19,809 bases of DNA from Desulfobacterales bacterium (lineage in GTDB: Bacteria; Desulfobacterota; Desulfobacteria; Desulfobacterales; UBA5852): the NCBI GenBank assembly GCA_030066455.1, contig JASJBQ010000026.1, positions 1 to 19,809 of the forward strand, in the 5' to 3' direction. The notes below the pieces were generated by a model. It made no database searches, was not told the DNA's origin, and saw only the letters and a program-made list of their open reading frames with translations. The position numbers and the translations under genes are program-made. Positions 1 to 7,167 of the stretch are shown here, piece by piece (position 1 is the stretch's first letter; every line of letters begins with the position of its first letter).

Positions 1-1685
1 CCCTCTTCGACAATGCGCCCCCCGACCATGACAACGATCTGGTCGGCATGAACGATGGTGGAGAGCCGATGGGCAATCACGAATGCCGTCCGGCCGTGCA
101 TCAGGTTTTCAAGCGCCTTCTGCACCAGGGTTTCGGACTCCGAATCCAACGCCGATGTGGCTTCGTCCAGAATCAGAATGGGCGCGTCTTTCAGAAGGGC
201 GCGGGCAATGCAGATACGCTGCTTTTCCCCTCCGGAAAGACGGGAGCCCAATTCGCCGATGGGGGTGCTAAATCCCTGCGGCAGGCGGTCGGCAAACGCG
301 TCCACATAGGCGGATCGGGCAGCCGCCATGATTTCCTCGGCTGACGCCTCGCGTTTGCCGTAGGCGATGTTGTCCCGGATGCTCTCGTTGAAAAGGATCG
401 GTTCCTGAGTCACGACGGCGATCTGCCGGCGCAGGGCGGGCAGGGAAAAATTCCGGATATCACGGCCGTTGATTCGTATGCCCCCGCCCGTAACGTCGTA
501 GAAGCGCGGGATGAGATTCACCAACGAAGTCTTCCCCCCGCCGCTCATGCCCACGATGGCCGTCACCTGCCCGGCGCGGGCCTCTAAATTGACGCGATCC
601 AGAATCGGTCGGGTCATGTGTTCGTTGTAAGCGAAGCTGACGTCCTCGAAGGTGATCACCGTCGGTTTGAAATCCATTTCCTGGAGGGAGCCGTTCATCC
701 GGCTCTCCGGGGTGCGCTCCAGGATATCGAAAATGCGATCCGTGGCGGCCAGCCCCCGCTGGACGGCATTGTTCAGCTTGCTGATTCTTTTGATGGGACG
801 GTAGAGGCTCAGGATGGCGGCGAGCACGCCCGTGAAAGTCCCGGGGGTCAGGTCGCCGTTGAGCACCCGGTACCCGCCGTAGAAGATGGCCGCCGCCATG
901 CCGACCCCACCGATAAATTCCATCAACGGTGATGTCAGTTCGTTGATTTTGGCCTCACGCATGTCGAATTTGTACAATCGCCGGGTGCGCGCGTAAAAAC
1001 GCTCCTTCTCGTAGTTTTCCATGCCGAACGCCTTGACGATTTTGGCGCCGGCGATGGTCTCATGCAGAAAGGCCGTCATCTCGGCGGTCGTTTCCTGCCC
1101 ACGCGTGCTGAGCTTGCGGATGCGGCGGCCGAAATGGATCAGGGGCAGAAACGCAAACGGCAGAACGCCGAAAGCGATCAGCGCCATTTCCCAGTCCATC
1201 TGAAAAATGACCACGACCAGAACGACGACCGAGCAGACCTCCTTGAGCGAGGCGGTGACGGCGTGCGACACCATGGAGCGTACGATGTTGACATCGTTGG
1301 TGAGCCTTGAAATCAGATTTCCGGTCTTTTCCGCCTGGAAAAAGGACAGGGGCAGATCCTGAATGCGATCATAGAGGCGATTGCGAAGCTGACGGATGAT
1401 GCCGCGCCCCACCCGGTGCATCAAGTACCCCTGGCCGTAGGTGCCGGCGCTTTTGGTGAAAAAAGCGACCAGAACGGCCAGCGGAATGAAACGCAGCCAC
1501 CACTCGCTGCGGGCGATAAAGATTTCATCCACGGCATATTTGATCAGATAGGCCGTCGCCCCTTCACAGGCGGCCGCTAAAACCATGCACACGCAGGCCA
1601 GGATCAAATCCCGGCGATAGGACTTGACCAGGGCCATCAGTTCGTGATGGCGGGGCTTCAATTCCCAGCGGGGTATCAAAGGCAT
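1..1685 (-). CDS. msbA: Lipid A export ABC transporter, ATP-binding/permease protein (3' end beyond window)
   Basis: An inner-membrane half-transporter of the MsbA type, which flips lipid A-core from the cytoplasmic to the periplasmic leaflet using ATP. About 561 residues are visible; the family is usually near 580, so only the last few codons run off the left edge. The N-terminal half (about residues 25-310) is the six-helix membrane domain. The nucleotide-binding domain follows, with Walker A GMSGGGKTS near residue 378, signature LSGGEKQR near 482, Walker B ILILDEATSALD near 503 and the H-loop AHRLST near 535. The start is ATG at 1685, inside the end of lpxB (10-bp overlap through CTATGCCTTTGA), so the two are translationally coupled. 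MsbA is very similar to other lipid exporters; its place directly after lpxB supports the lipid A role. The name is a family and context call. Confidence 0.9.
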   Translation of the reverse strand, partial: MPLIPRWELKPRHHELMALVKSYRRDLILACVCMVLAAACEGATAYLIKYAVDEIFIARSEWWLRFIPLAVLVAFFTKSAGTYGQGYLMHRVGRGIIRQLRNRLYDRIQDLPLSFFQAEKTGNLISRLTNDVNIVRSMVSHAVTASLKEVCSVVVLVVVIFQMDWEMALIAFGVLPFAFLPLIHFGRRIRKLSTRGQETTAEMTAFLHETIAGAKIVKAFGMENYEKERFYARTRRLYKFDMREAKINELTSPLMEFIGGVGMAAAIFYGGYRVLNGDLTPGTFTGVLAAILSLYRPIKRISKLNNAVQRGLAATDRIFDILERTPESRMNGSLQEMDFKPTVITFEDVSFAYNEHMTRPILDRVNLEARAGQVTAIVGMSGGGKTSLVNLIPRFYDVTGGGIRINGRDIRNFSLPALRRQIAVVTQEPILFNESIRDNIAYGKREASAEEIMAAARSAYVDAFADRLPQGFSTPIGELGSRLSGGEKQRICIARALLKDAPILILDEATSALDSESETLVQKALENLMHGRTAFVIAHRLSTIVHADQIVVMVGGRIVEE

Positions 1686-2893
1686 AGCGGCTGCGCTCCG
1701 TCGGGGAACCGCTTCAAGGCGCCGGCGGAAGGGCCCAGCATTTGCAGCGCAATACGCGCGACGCGCTCGGAGGCGCCGGCGGTCCCCAGCCGTTTTCTAA
1801 CCTGGGCCAACCCGGCACGCATTTGCTCGCATCGCACCGGCTGTGCCAGCAGGGATGACGCTTCGGCGGCAATCAGCTCCGGGGTGACGGCCTGCTGGAT
1901 GAGTTCGGGAACCACCCGCCGCCCGGCGATGAGATTGACCAGACCGATATGCGGCACGCGGATCAGTGCTTTGCCCAGAAGGTAGCTCAGCGGCGAGACG
2001 CGGTAGACAATCAGCATCGGCGTCCCCCAGAGTGCAGCCTCGAGGGTCACCGTTCCGGAGGCGGCGATGAGAAGATCCGCCGCGCGAAATATGGGTTGCG
2101 GGCCCGATCCGACAATGTCCATGTGCAGACGCGACCGGTAAGGTGCAACGAGACGCGCCACAAGATGCGGATCGACGCTGTCGGCGCAGGAAAGCAGGAT
2201 GTGCACCCCTAGCTGCGCCTGCAGACGGACCGCCGCTCCGAGCATGGCCGGCAGGAGACGGCCGACCTCGCTGTCGCGTGAGCCCGGCAGCAGCCCGACC
2301 GTGGGTGGCGCATCGGGGGCGGCCCGCGTTGGGCCCTCGTCTGAAGGCGCAACATGGTCCATGAGCGGATGGCCCACAAAAGAAACCCGGACGCCGTAGC
2401 GTCGGTAGAAATCCGCCTCAAACGGCAGAATGACCGCCATATGATCCACCCGGCGGCGAATCTGACGGACGCGTTGGCGACGCCAGGCCCAGATCTGCGG
2501 GCTGATGTAGTAAAGCACGCGGGTCTGCAGCCGCTTGGCATAGCGCGCCAACCGCAGATTGAAATCCGGGAAGTCGATCAGAATCAGCAGATCCGGGCGA
2601 CATTCGGTCAGCATGCGGCAGGCTGCGCGCCAGCCGCGCCAAATACCGCTGAGTTTGGAAGCAACCTCGGTCAGACCGACCACGGCCAGCTGACGGGCGT
2701 CCACAGCGACCCGGACACCGGCCGCACGCATGTGGTCGCCACCGATGCCGAAGAGCGTCAGCCGGGAATCGATGGCCGTGAGGGCGGCGGCCAGCTTGGC
2801 ACCGTGCAGATCACCCGAAGCTTCGCCCGCTACGATCATGATGGAAGGCCGCCGGGGGAGTTCAGAGCGCACCGAAGCGACGCGTGGCATCAT
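1676..2893 (-). CDS. lpxB: Lipid-A-disaccharide synthase
   Basis: A glycosyltransferase of the LpxB family (GT19) that joins UDP-2,3-diacylglucosamine and lipid X into the beta-1,6 disaccharide of lipid A, at the cytoplasmic face of the inner membrane. The typical N-terminus MIVAGEASGDLHGA is seen, followed by LFGIGGDHM, the DFPDFNLRLA segment, SPQIWAWRRQR, GHPLMDH and LLPGSRDSEV, all in family order. The start is uncertain. ATG at 2893 has a GGAG seven bases upstream and gives 405 residues with a 32-bp overlap of the preceding gene. ATG at 2839 would give 387 residues, closer to the E. coli length (about 382), but has no visible ribosome-binding site. A TTG at 2926 is less likely. The gene overlaps msbA at its 3' end. 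The function is clear from motifs and neighbours. Confidence 0.93.
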   Translation of the reverse strand: MMPRVASVRSELPRRPSIMIVAGEASGDLHGAKLAAALTAIDSRLTLFGIGGDHMRAAGVRVAVDARQLAVVGLTEVASKLSGIWRGWRAACRMLTECRPDLLILIDFPDFNLRLARYAKRLQTRVLYYISPQIWAWRRQRVRQIRRRVDHMAVILPFEADFYRRYGVRVSFVGHPLMDHVAPSDEGPTRAAPDAPPTVGLLPGSRDSEVGRLLPAMLGAAVRLQAQLGVHILLSCADSVDPHLVARLVAPYRSRLHMDIVGSGPQPIFRAADLLIAASGTVTLEAALWGTPMLIVYRVSPLSYLLGKALIRVPHIGLVNLIAGRRVVPELIQQAVTPELIAAEASSLLAQPVRCEQMRAGLAQVRKRLGTAGASERVARIALQMLGPSAGALKRFPDGAQPLCL

Positions 2894-3872
2894 CAATCTG
2901 CTCCATGACATTGAGGGCGATCTCAAGGGCCTGATACCCCATCGCGCCGGTCACCTCGGGTTCGTGGCGCGTGGCCACGGCATCAACGAATGCACGCAGT
3001 TCATCCTCCAGCGCATCGCCTTCGGGAAAACGGGTCTGGTCGACGCTCATGCCCGGAATCGGAGCGCTGCCGGTATGGCCGGTCTGCTGAATATGGGTGA
3101 TTTCGCGCGCGGCGAAATCGACGGCAATATAGGCATTTTTCTGGAAAAGCCTGACCTTGCGCTGATTCTTGGTGGAGATGCGGCTGGCGGTAATGTTGGC
3201 CACGCACCCGGTGGCGAATTCGATGCGGGCGTTGGCAATGTCGCAGTGCTCCGAAACAACGGCTGCACCGGAAGCATGGATGGCTTTGACCGGGGCGCCC
3301 ACGAAATTCAGGATGATGTCGATGTCGTGGATCATCAAATCCAGCACGACGCTCACATCGGTGCTTCGTCCCTGGAAAAGGCTCAGACGATGCGACTCGA
3401 TGAACATGGGTTTGTGAATCCGTTCACGTACGGCCACCACGGCCGGGTTGAAACGTTCGAGATGCCCCACCTGCAGAATCAAGCCTTCGCCTTCGGCGAT
3501 GTCGATCAACTCGCGCGCCTCCACCAAGGTGGTGGTCATGGGCTTTTCAATCAGCACGTCGATACCGTTGCGCAAACAATCACCGGCGATCGCGAAATGC
3601 AGCGGCGTGGGCACCACGATGCTGACGGCATCGACCCGCCCCATCAGATCCAGATGTCGACCGAAGGCCCGGCTCCGGCAAAGGCTGGCCACCTCGGCGG
3701 CTTTAGCGGTATCGACATCCACGACGCCCACCAGTTCGACCCCGTCAAGGGCGGCATATTTCTCGGCATGAAAGCGCCCCAGATAGCCCGCACCCACCAC
3801 CGCCACACGAACGGGTGGCAAAGATCCCGGGGGGAAGGAAGTACGTCGATGGGCTTGGGCCGAAGCGTCCAC
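2862..3872 (-). CDS. Gfo/Idh/MocA-family NAD(P)-dependent oxidoreductase in the lipid A operon
   Basis: About 336 residues. An N-terminal Rossmann fold (VRVAVVGAGYLGRFH) is followed by the family EKP motif (LIEKPMTTTLVEA) and a C-terminal alpha/beta domain with the conserved DLMIHDIDI segment, where an Asp/His pair usually serves in catalysis. The family oxidises or reduces sugar or sugar-nucleotide hydroxyls. One member, GnnA of Acidithiobacillus and Leptospira, oxidises the 3-OH of UDP-GlcNAc before transamination by GnnB for amide-linked lipid A. Being between lpxA and lpxB suggests a nucleotide-sugar or lipid A substrate, but no GnnB-type aminotransferase is present here, so the substrate stays open. 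The start is GTG at 3872, eight bases after AGAGGAG (3881-3887). The alternative TTG at 3878 lies only two bases from it. The gene stops at 2862, inside the likely 5' end of lpxB. Confidence 0.85.
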   Translation of the reverse strand: MDASAQAHRRTSFPPGSLPPVRVAVVGAGYLGRFHAEKYAALDGVELVGVVDVDTAKAAEVASLCRSRAFGRHLDLMGRVDAVSIVVPTPLHFAIAGDCLRNGIDVLIEKPMTTTLVEARELIDIAEGEGLILQVGHLERFNPAVVAVRERIHKPMFIESHRLSLFQGRSTDVSVVLDLMIHDIDIILNFVGAPVKAIHASGAAVVSEHCDIANARIEFATGCVANITASRISTKNQRKVRLFQKNAYIAVDFAAREITHIQQTGHTGSAPIPGMSVDQTRFPEGDALEDELRAFVDAVATRHEPEVTGAMGYQALEIALNVMEQIDDATRRFGAL

Positions 3873-3934
3873 GAACAAGTCTCCTCTATAAGCGGCCGAG
3901 CCCGATGAAGCGGTCCATCGTCCCGGCGTGTTGC

Positions 3935-4708
3935 CTAGCGCGTGATCCCACGACGGGAAGATTTGATGAACGTCATGAAGCGTTTGACCTCCGGGGTCTG
4001 ATCGACTTCCGCCTTGACCCGCTCAATGGCCTCGTTGAGGGTAATGCCGATGCGGAAGATCAGTCGGTAGGTCCGCTTCAGCATGGCAATGGCCTTCTCC
4101 GAATGCCCGTGACGACGCAGGCCGACACGGTTCAGACCGTGCAGGCGGGCCCGGTCCCCGGCGGCGATCACGTAGGGGGGGATATCCTTGACCACGGCCG
4201 ACTTCCCCCCGATGTAGGCATGGCGGCCGACGCGCACGAACTGATGAATGGCGGTCAGCCCGCCGACGGTCACGTAGTCATCGATGCAGACATGTCCCGC
4301 CAGGGTCGCGTTGTTGGCCAGGATCACCCCTCGGCCGGTCTTGCAGTCGTGCGCGATGTGTACATAGGCCATCAGCAGGTTTTCTTCACCGACTTCGGTC
4401 ACCCCGCCGCCGAAGCCGGTACCGCGGTTGACGGTGGCGAACTCGCGGATGACGGTTCGCCGACCGATCTTGACGTAGGTCTTCTCGCCGCCGAATTTGA
4501 TGGCCTGGGGCAAAGCGCCGACCGAAGCAAACTGGAAAATATGGCATTCCGGACCGATATCGACAAAGGGGTCGATCGTCGTATGGGCCCCGATCGTCGT
4601 TCCGGCACCGATGGTGACATTGTCGCCGATGATGGCATACGGACCAATGTCGACATCCGGCCCGATGTCGGCCTGGGAGCTGACGATCGCGGTGGGATGG
4701 ATCATCAT
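3935..4708 (-). CDS. lpxA: Acyl-ACP--UDP-N-acetylglucosamine O-acyltransferase
   Basis: Catalyses the first step of lipid A synthesis, transfer of a 3-hydroxyacyl chain from ACP to the 3-position of UDP-GlcNAc, in the cytosol. It has 257 residues, near the E. coli length (262). Residues about 2-185 are left-handed beta-helix hexapeptide repeats (IGPDVD, IGPYAI, IGDNVT, IGAGTT and so on), followed by a helical C-terminal domain. The HIAHDC motif gives the catalytic histidine at about residue 120 (His125 in E. coli), and GALPQ near residue 64-68 and IREFATVNRGT near 87-97 are family hallmarks. The start ATG at 4708 overlaps the fabZ stop by four bases (ATGA), with GGAGAG just upstream. Whether the acceptor is UDP-GlcNAc or its 3-amino analogue cannot be read from the sequence by eye. 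Confidence 0.95.
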   Translation of the reverse strand: MMIHPTAIVSSQADIGPDVDIGPYAIIGDNVTIGAGTTIGAHTTIDPFVDIGPECHIFQFASVGALPQAIKFGGEKTYVKIGRRTVIREFATVNRGTGFGGGVTEVGEENLLMAYVHIAHDCKTGRGVILANNATLAGHVCIDDYVTVGGLTAIHQFVRVGRHAYIGGKSAVVKDIPPYVIAAGDRARLHGLNRVGLRRHGHSEKAIAMLKRTYRLIFRIGITLNEAIERVKAEVDQTPEVKRFMTFIKSSRRGITR

Positions 4709-5148
4709 TTCTCTCCAATCGAGGCCATCATCTCGGCCTCGGCCACGAGATGGGCATCCACGAACGCTTTGCCGGCGCCTTTGACCGCTTTGCGTCTGAG
4801 CTTCAGAATGTCGACTTCAAACCGCAACTGGTCACCCGGCACCACCATCCGTCGGAATTTAGCCTTTTCAATGGCCATGAAATAAATCAAAACCTCACGC
4901 TGGTCCGCGGGCAGGGACATGTAGGTGAGCACGCCGGCCGACTGGGCCATGGCCTCCAGGATGAGCACGCCGGGCATGATCGGATCATCCGGGAAATGCC
5001 CCTGAAAATAAGGCTCGTTGATGGTCACATTTTTTAACGTGACGATGCGCTTCCCCGGCTCCAGTTCGAGAACCCGGTCGATCATGATAAACGGGTAGCG
5101 GTGGGGCAAGTATTTGAGGATATCTTTGATTGAATATTCAGCGCCCAT
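4705..5148 (-). CDS. fabZ: 3-hydroxyacyl-[acyl-carrier-protein] dehydratase
   Basis: A hot-dog-fold dehydratase of type II fatty acid synthesis that removes water from (3R)-hydroxyacyl-ACP, competing with LpxA and LpxD for the same hydroxyacyl-ACP pool. It has 147 residues, the normal length. LPHRYPFIMIDRV is at residues 14-26, and the catalytic histidine and glutamate are His51 in FQGHFPDDPIMPGV and Glu65 in LILEAMAQ. The start is ATG at 5148, after AAAGG seven bases upstream. It lies 16 bp after lpxD and overlaps lpxA by four bases, so the lpxD-fabZ-lpxA block is likely co-translated, as in many Gram-negatives. Confidence 0.96.
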   Translation of the reverse strand: MGAEYSIKDILKYLPHRYPFIMIDRVLELEPGKRIVTLKNVTINEPYFQGHFPDDPIMPGVLILEAMAQSAGVLTYMSLPADQREVLIYFMAIEKAKFRRMVVPGDQLRFEVDILKLRRKAVKGAGKAFVDAHLVAEAEMMASIGEK

Positions 5149-5164
5149 CGATTGGCCTTTCTCC

Positions 5165-6211
5165 TTAGCGCTCTGGTGCCTTTTCTCCTTGGTCGCTTTC
5201 CAAGCGCGTCAGGCGTTTCTCTATCGATTGGATCTTTTTGCGGATCTCCGGCAGTCGCGGGATGATGCGCTGCACCTTGAGCCACAGCTTGTGGGGCATT
5301 TCCGGTGCGCCGGATATGATCTGGCCGTCCGGCACCGATTTGGATATGCCGGTTTTCCCGCCCGCCATCACATAATCGCCGACATGCAAGTGACCGGTGA
5401 CGCCCACCTGGCCGGCCAGGACCACATGTCGGCCCAAGGTGGTACTGCCCGAAATGCCCACCTGCGCCACAAGGATGGAATGCGGTCCGACCACGACATT
5501 GTGGGCGATGTGGACGAGATTGTCGGTCTTGACGCCGCGTTGGATATGGGTGACGCCGAACGTGCCTCTATCGATCGTGTTGTTGGCGCCGATCTCCACG
5601 TCGTCGTCGATCTGTACGTACCCCGCATGCGGTATCTTGAGGTAGCGATCGCCATCCGGGGCATAACCGAATCCGTCGCTGCCGATGACACTGCCGGCCT
5701 GAATGGTGACCCGGTTGCCGATTCGGCAGCCCGTCAGGATCGTCACGTTCGGGTGGATGCACACATCGTCCCCGAGAACGACATCATCGCCGATGACGAC
5801 CCCGGCGTGAATGCAACCGCGGGCGCCGATCGTGACCTCCCGGCCGATGGTCACCATCGGTCCGACGGACAGATCCGGGCATGGTTCGAAGCCCTCGGCA
5901 CATACGGCCGTGGGATGAACGCCTTGCGGCGGGCGCTGCGGCGGATGCAGAAGGGCCGCAATACGGGCAAACGCGGCGTAAGGATTTTCGACTTGGAGCA
6001 AGTTCAACCCCGGCCGATCAAAATCGAGCGGAACGATCACGGCGCCGGCGCCGGTTTCGTGGATACGCTGCTGGTATTTGCGGCTGCGGGCGAGCGTGAT
6101 GGCTTCGGGTCCGGCAGACTCAAATGGCGCCGCCCGGGTAATGCGCACCTTACCATTTCCGCTAAAGCGGCCCTCAACAGCCGCCGTCAGTTCGACCAAG
6201 GTTTTTTCCAT
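5165..6211 (-). CDS. lpxD: UDP-3-O-(3-hydroxyacyl)glucosamine N-acyltransferase
   Basis: Adds the N-linked 3-hydroxyacyl chain to UDP-3-O-acylglucosamine, the third step of lipid A synthesis, in the cytosol. It has 348 residues. Residues about 1-98 form the N-terminal uridine-binding domain, about 99-300 are hexapeptide beta-helix repeats, and the C-terminal tail (about 315-340, IRKKIQSIEKRLTRLE) is a short helix with coiled-coil character. Key residues are His237 in NLVHIAHNV (E. coli His239) and His274 in GHLHVGD (E. coli His276); GSDGFGYAPDG at 177-187 is the usual substrate loop. The start ATG at 6211 follows GCAGGGCAA. It sits 106 bp after ompH and 16 bp before fabZ. Confidence 0.95.
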   Translation of the reverse strand: MEKTLVELTAAVEGRFSGNGKVRITRAAPFESAGPEAITLARSRKYQQRIHETGAGAVIVPLDFDRPGLNLLQVENPYAAFARIAALLHPPQRPPQGVHPTAVCAEGFEPCPDLSVGPMVTIGREVTIGARGCIHAGVVIGDDVVLGDDVCIHPNVTILTGCRIGNRVTIQAGSVIGSDGFGYAPDGDRYLKIPHAGYVQIDDDVEIGANNTIDRGTFGVTHIQRGVKTDNLVHIAHNVVVGPHSILVAQVGISGSTTLGRHVVLAGQVGVTGHLHVGDYVMAGGKTGISKSVPDGQIISGAPEMPHKLWLKVQRIIPRLPEIRKKIQSIEKRLTRLESDQGEKAPER

Positions 6212-6317
6212 TTGCCCTGCCGTTTGGGTTGGTGCCGGCGTCAGAACGAAGGCATCCCCGATCGCCCGTCAAACATCGACGGTCGCCACCGTGCGCCGCT
6301 GTCAGCAGCGGCGACGG

Positions 6318-6851
6318 CTACTGCGCCCCCTGGGCCTGGTGACGTTGGTTGAGCGCCTTGACGACTTTCGGTGTAATGTCCACGGCCGGGGCCATGTATA
6401 GCAGGGCGTCCTTGGAGACGATCAAGGCAAATTTTTCCTTTTCGCCGATTTCCTTGGCGATCTGAAGCACTTCAATCCTGAATTTGCCAATACCCTGCCG
6501 CTGTTTGCCCACGAAATCCTTACGAAATTGGGCCTGCTTCTTTTGGAGTCCCGAAAGCTTGACGTTGAACTCGATCTGTTTTTCTTCTTTGGCTTTTTCA
6601 CTCATGACCATGGACTCGCGCTCGAGTTTTTCTTGGAGGGCCTTGAGTTCTGATTTGCCTTTTTCGATCTCGGCCTCCATCTGCGCGCCTTCGGTTTTCA
6701 AATCGGCCTCGAACTTTTTCCCCGGCTCGGAATCGCTGACGACCTTCTGGAAATCGACCACACCGATCTTCAGTTCAGCCGCACCGGCATCGAGGCTGAA
6801 GGCGATCAGCACGGCTAGCACTAGAATACCTGTTTTAATTCGCTTATGCAT
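6318..6851 (-). CDS. ompH: OmpH/Skp-family periplasmic chaperone
   Basis: 177 residues from ATG 6851, which has an excellent ribosome-binding site (AAAGGAGGACAA). A signal peptide is visible: a basic start MHKRIK, a hydrophobic core at about residues 8-20, and AGAA near 22-25 for signal peptidase I cleavage before ELKIGVVD. The mature protein begins with the typical IGVVDFQKV strand and continues as a long charged helical region (about residues 50-130, rich in Lys and Glu), the tentacle coiled coil of Skp. It ends in the SKDALLYMAPAVDIT segment seen in the family. Skp holds unfolded outer-membrane proteins in the periplasm for the BAM complex, which fits its place between bamA and lpxD. Confidence 0.92.
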   Translation of the reverse strand: MHKRIKTGILVLAVLIAFSLDAGAAELKIGVVDFQKVVSDSEPGKKFEADLKTEGAQMEAEIEKGKSELKALQEKLERESMVMSEKAKEEKQIEFNVKLSGLQKKQAQFRKDFVGKQRQGIGKFRIEVLQIAKEIGEKEKFALIVSKDALLYMAPAVDITPKVVKALNQRHQAQGAQ

Positions 6852-6943
6852 TTGTCCTCCTTTGTTGTTAAAACGCCATCGCCAAGCCAAACAGTGGGCC
6901 GCAAACCCGTCTGACCGGCGGTCCGCTCGTCATCACGGCGGAT

Positions 6944-6973
6944 ATTTTACGCCTGATTCAACCAATCTGTCGT
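6944..6973 (-). promoter_or_regulatory. Possible sigma70-type promoter for ompH-lpxD-fabZ-lpxA
   Basis: On the minus strand, ACGACA (-35, 6968-6973; four of six match TTGACA) is separated by 18 bp from TAAAAT (-10, 6944-6949; five of six match TATAAT). It lies about 90 bp upstream of the ompH start and downstream of the candidate terminator after bamA. The -35 is weak, so this is a candidate only. Confidence 0.35.
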
Positions 6974-7095
6974 TCGCACCGGCGGTGAACGTGCAACGAC
7001 TCCCAATCGGCGGGGAGTGATGCCGGCCTCCAAGGCGACATTTAGCTTCTACCCGCATAGCGGCGCCTGATGGTTAAGGCGGCCTGCCAGAATCT

Positions 7096-7128
7096 AAAAA
7101 ACGGACTGAATCCCCCGGGGGGGGTCAG
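7096..7128 (-). terminator. Candidate rho-independent terminator after bamA
   Basis: On the minus strand, a stem of CTGA plus five C pairs with five G and TCAG, with a two-base bulge and a short C loop (7106-7128). After a four-base spacer it is followed by six T (7096-7101). It lies about 40-70 bp past the bamA stop. The spacer and bulge make it imperfect, so partial read-through into ompH is likely. Confidence 0.5.
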
Positions 7129-7167
7129 CAAATGGCCGAGGCCTATGGCCGGCACGCTGGGGGCGCA

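Larger units (their letters stand above)
6852..7167. other. Intergenic gap between bamA and ompH
   Basis: A 316-bp stretch with no convincing gene. Read on the minus strand, it holds a GC hairpin followed by a T-run just after bamA (7096-7128), a possible sigma70-type promoter (6944-6973) and the ompH ribosome-binding site. This is the only large break in an otherwise tightly packed operon. Confidence 0.6.

Noticed and set aside
2730..3908. 392-residue plus-strand open frame opposite the oxidoreductase and lpxB
   Set aside because: It is antisense to two well-supported genes, with no recognisable domain.
5114..6352. 412-residue plus-strand open frame with repeated Asp/Gly patterns opposite lpxD
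   Set aside because: The repeat pattern is the mirror of the hexapeptide codons of lpxD. The frame opposite lpxA (3815-4885) shows the same effect.
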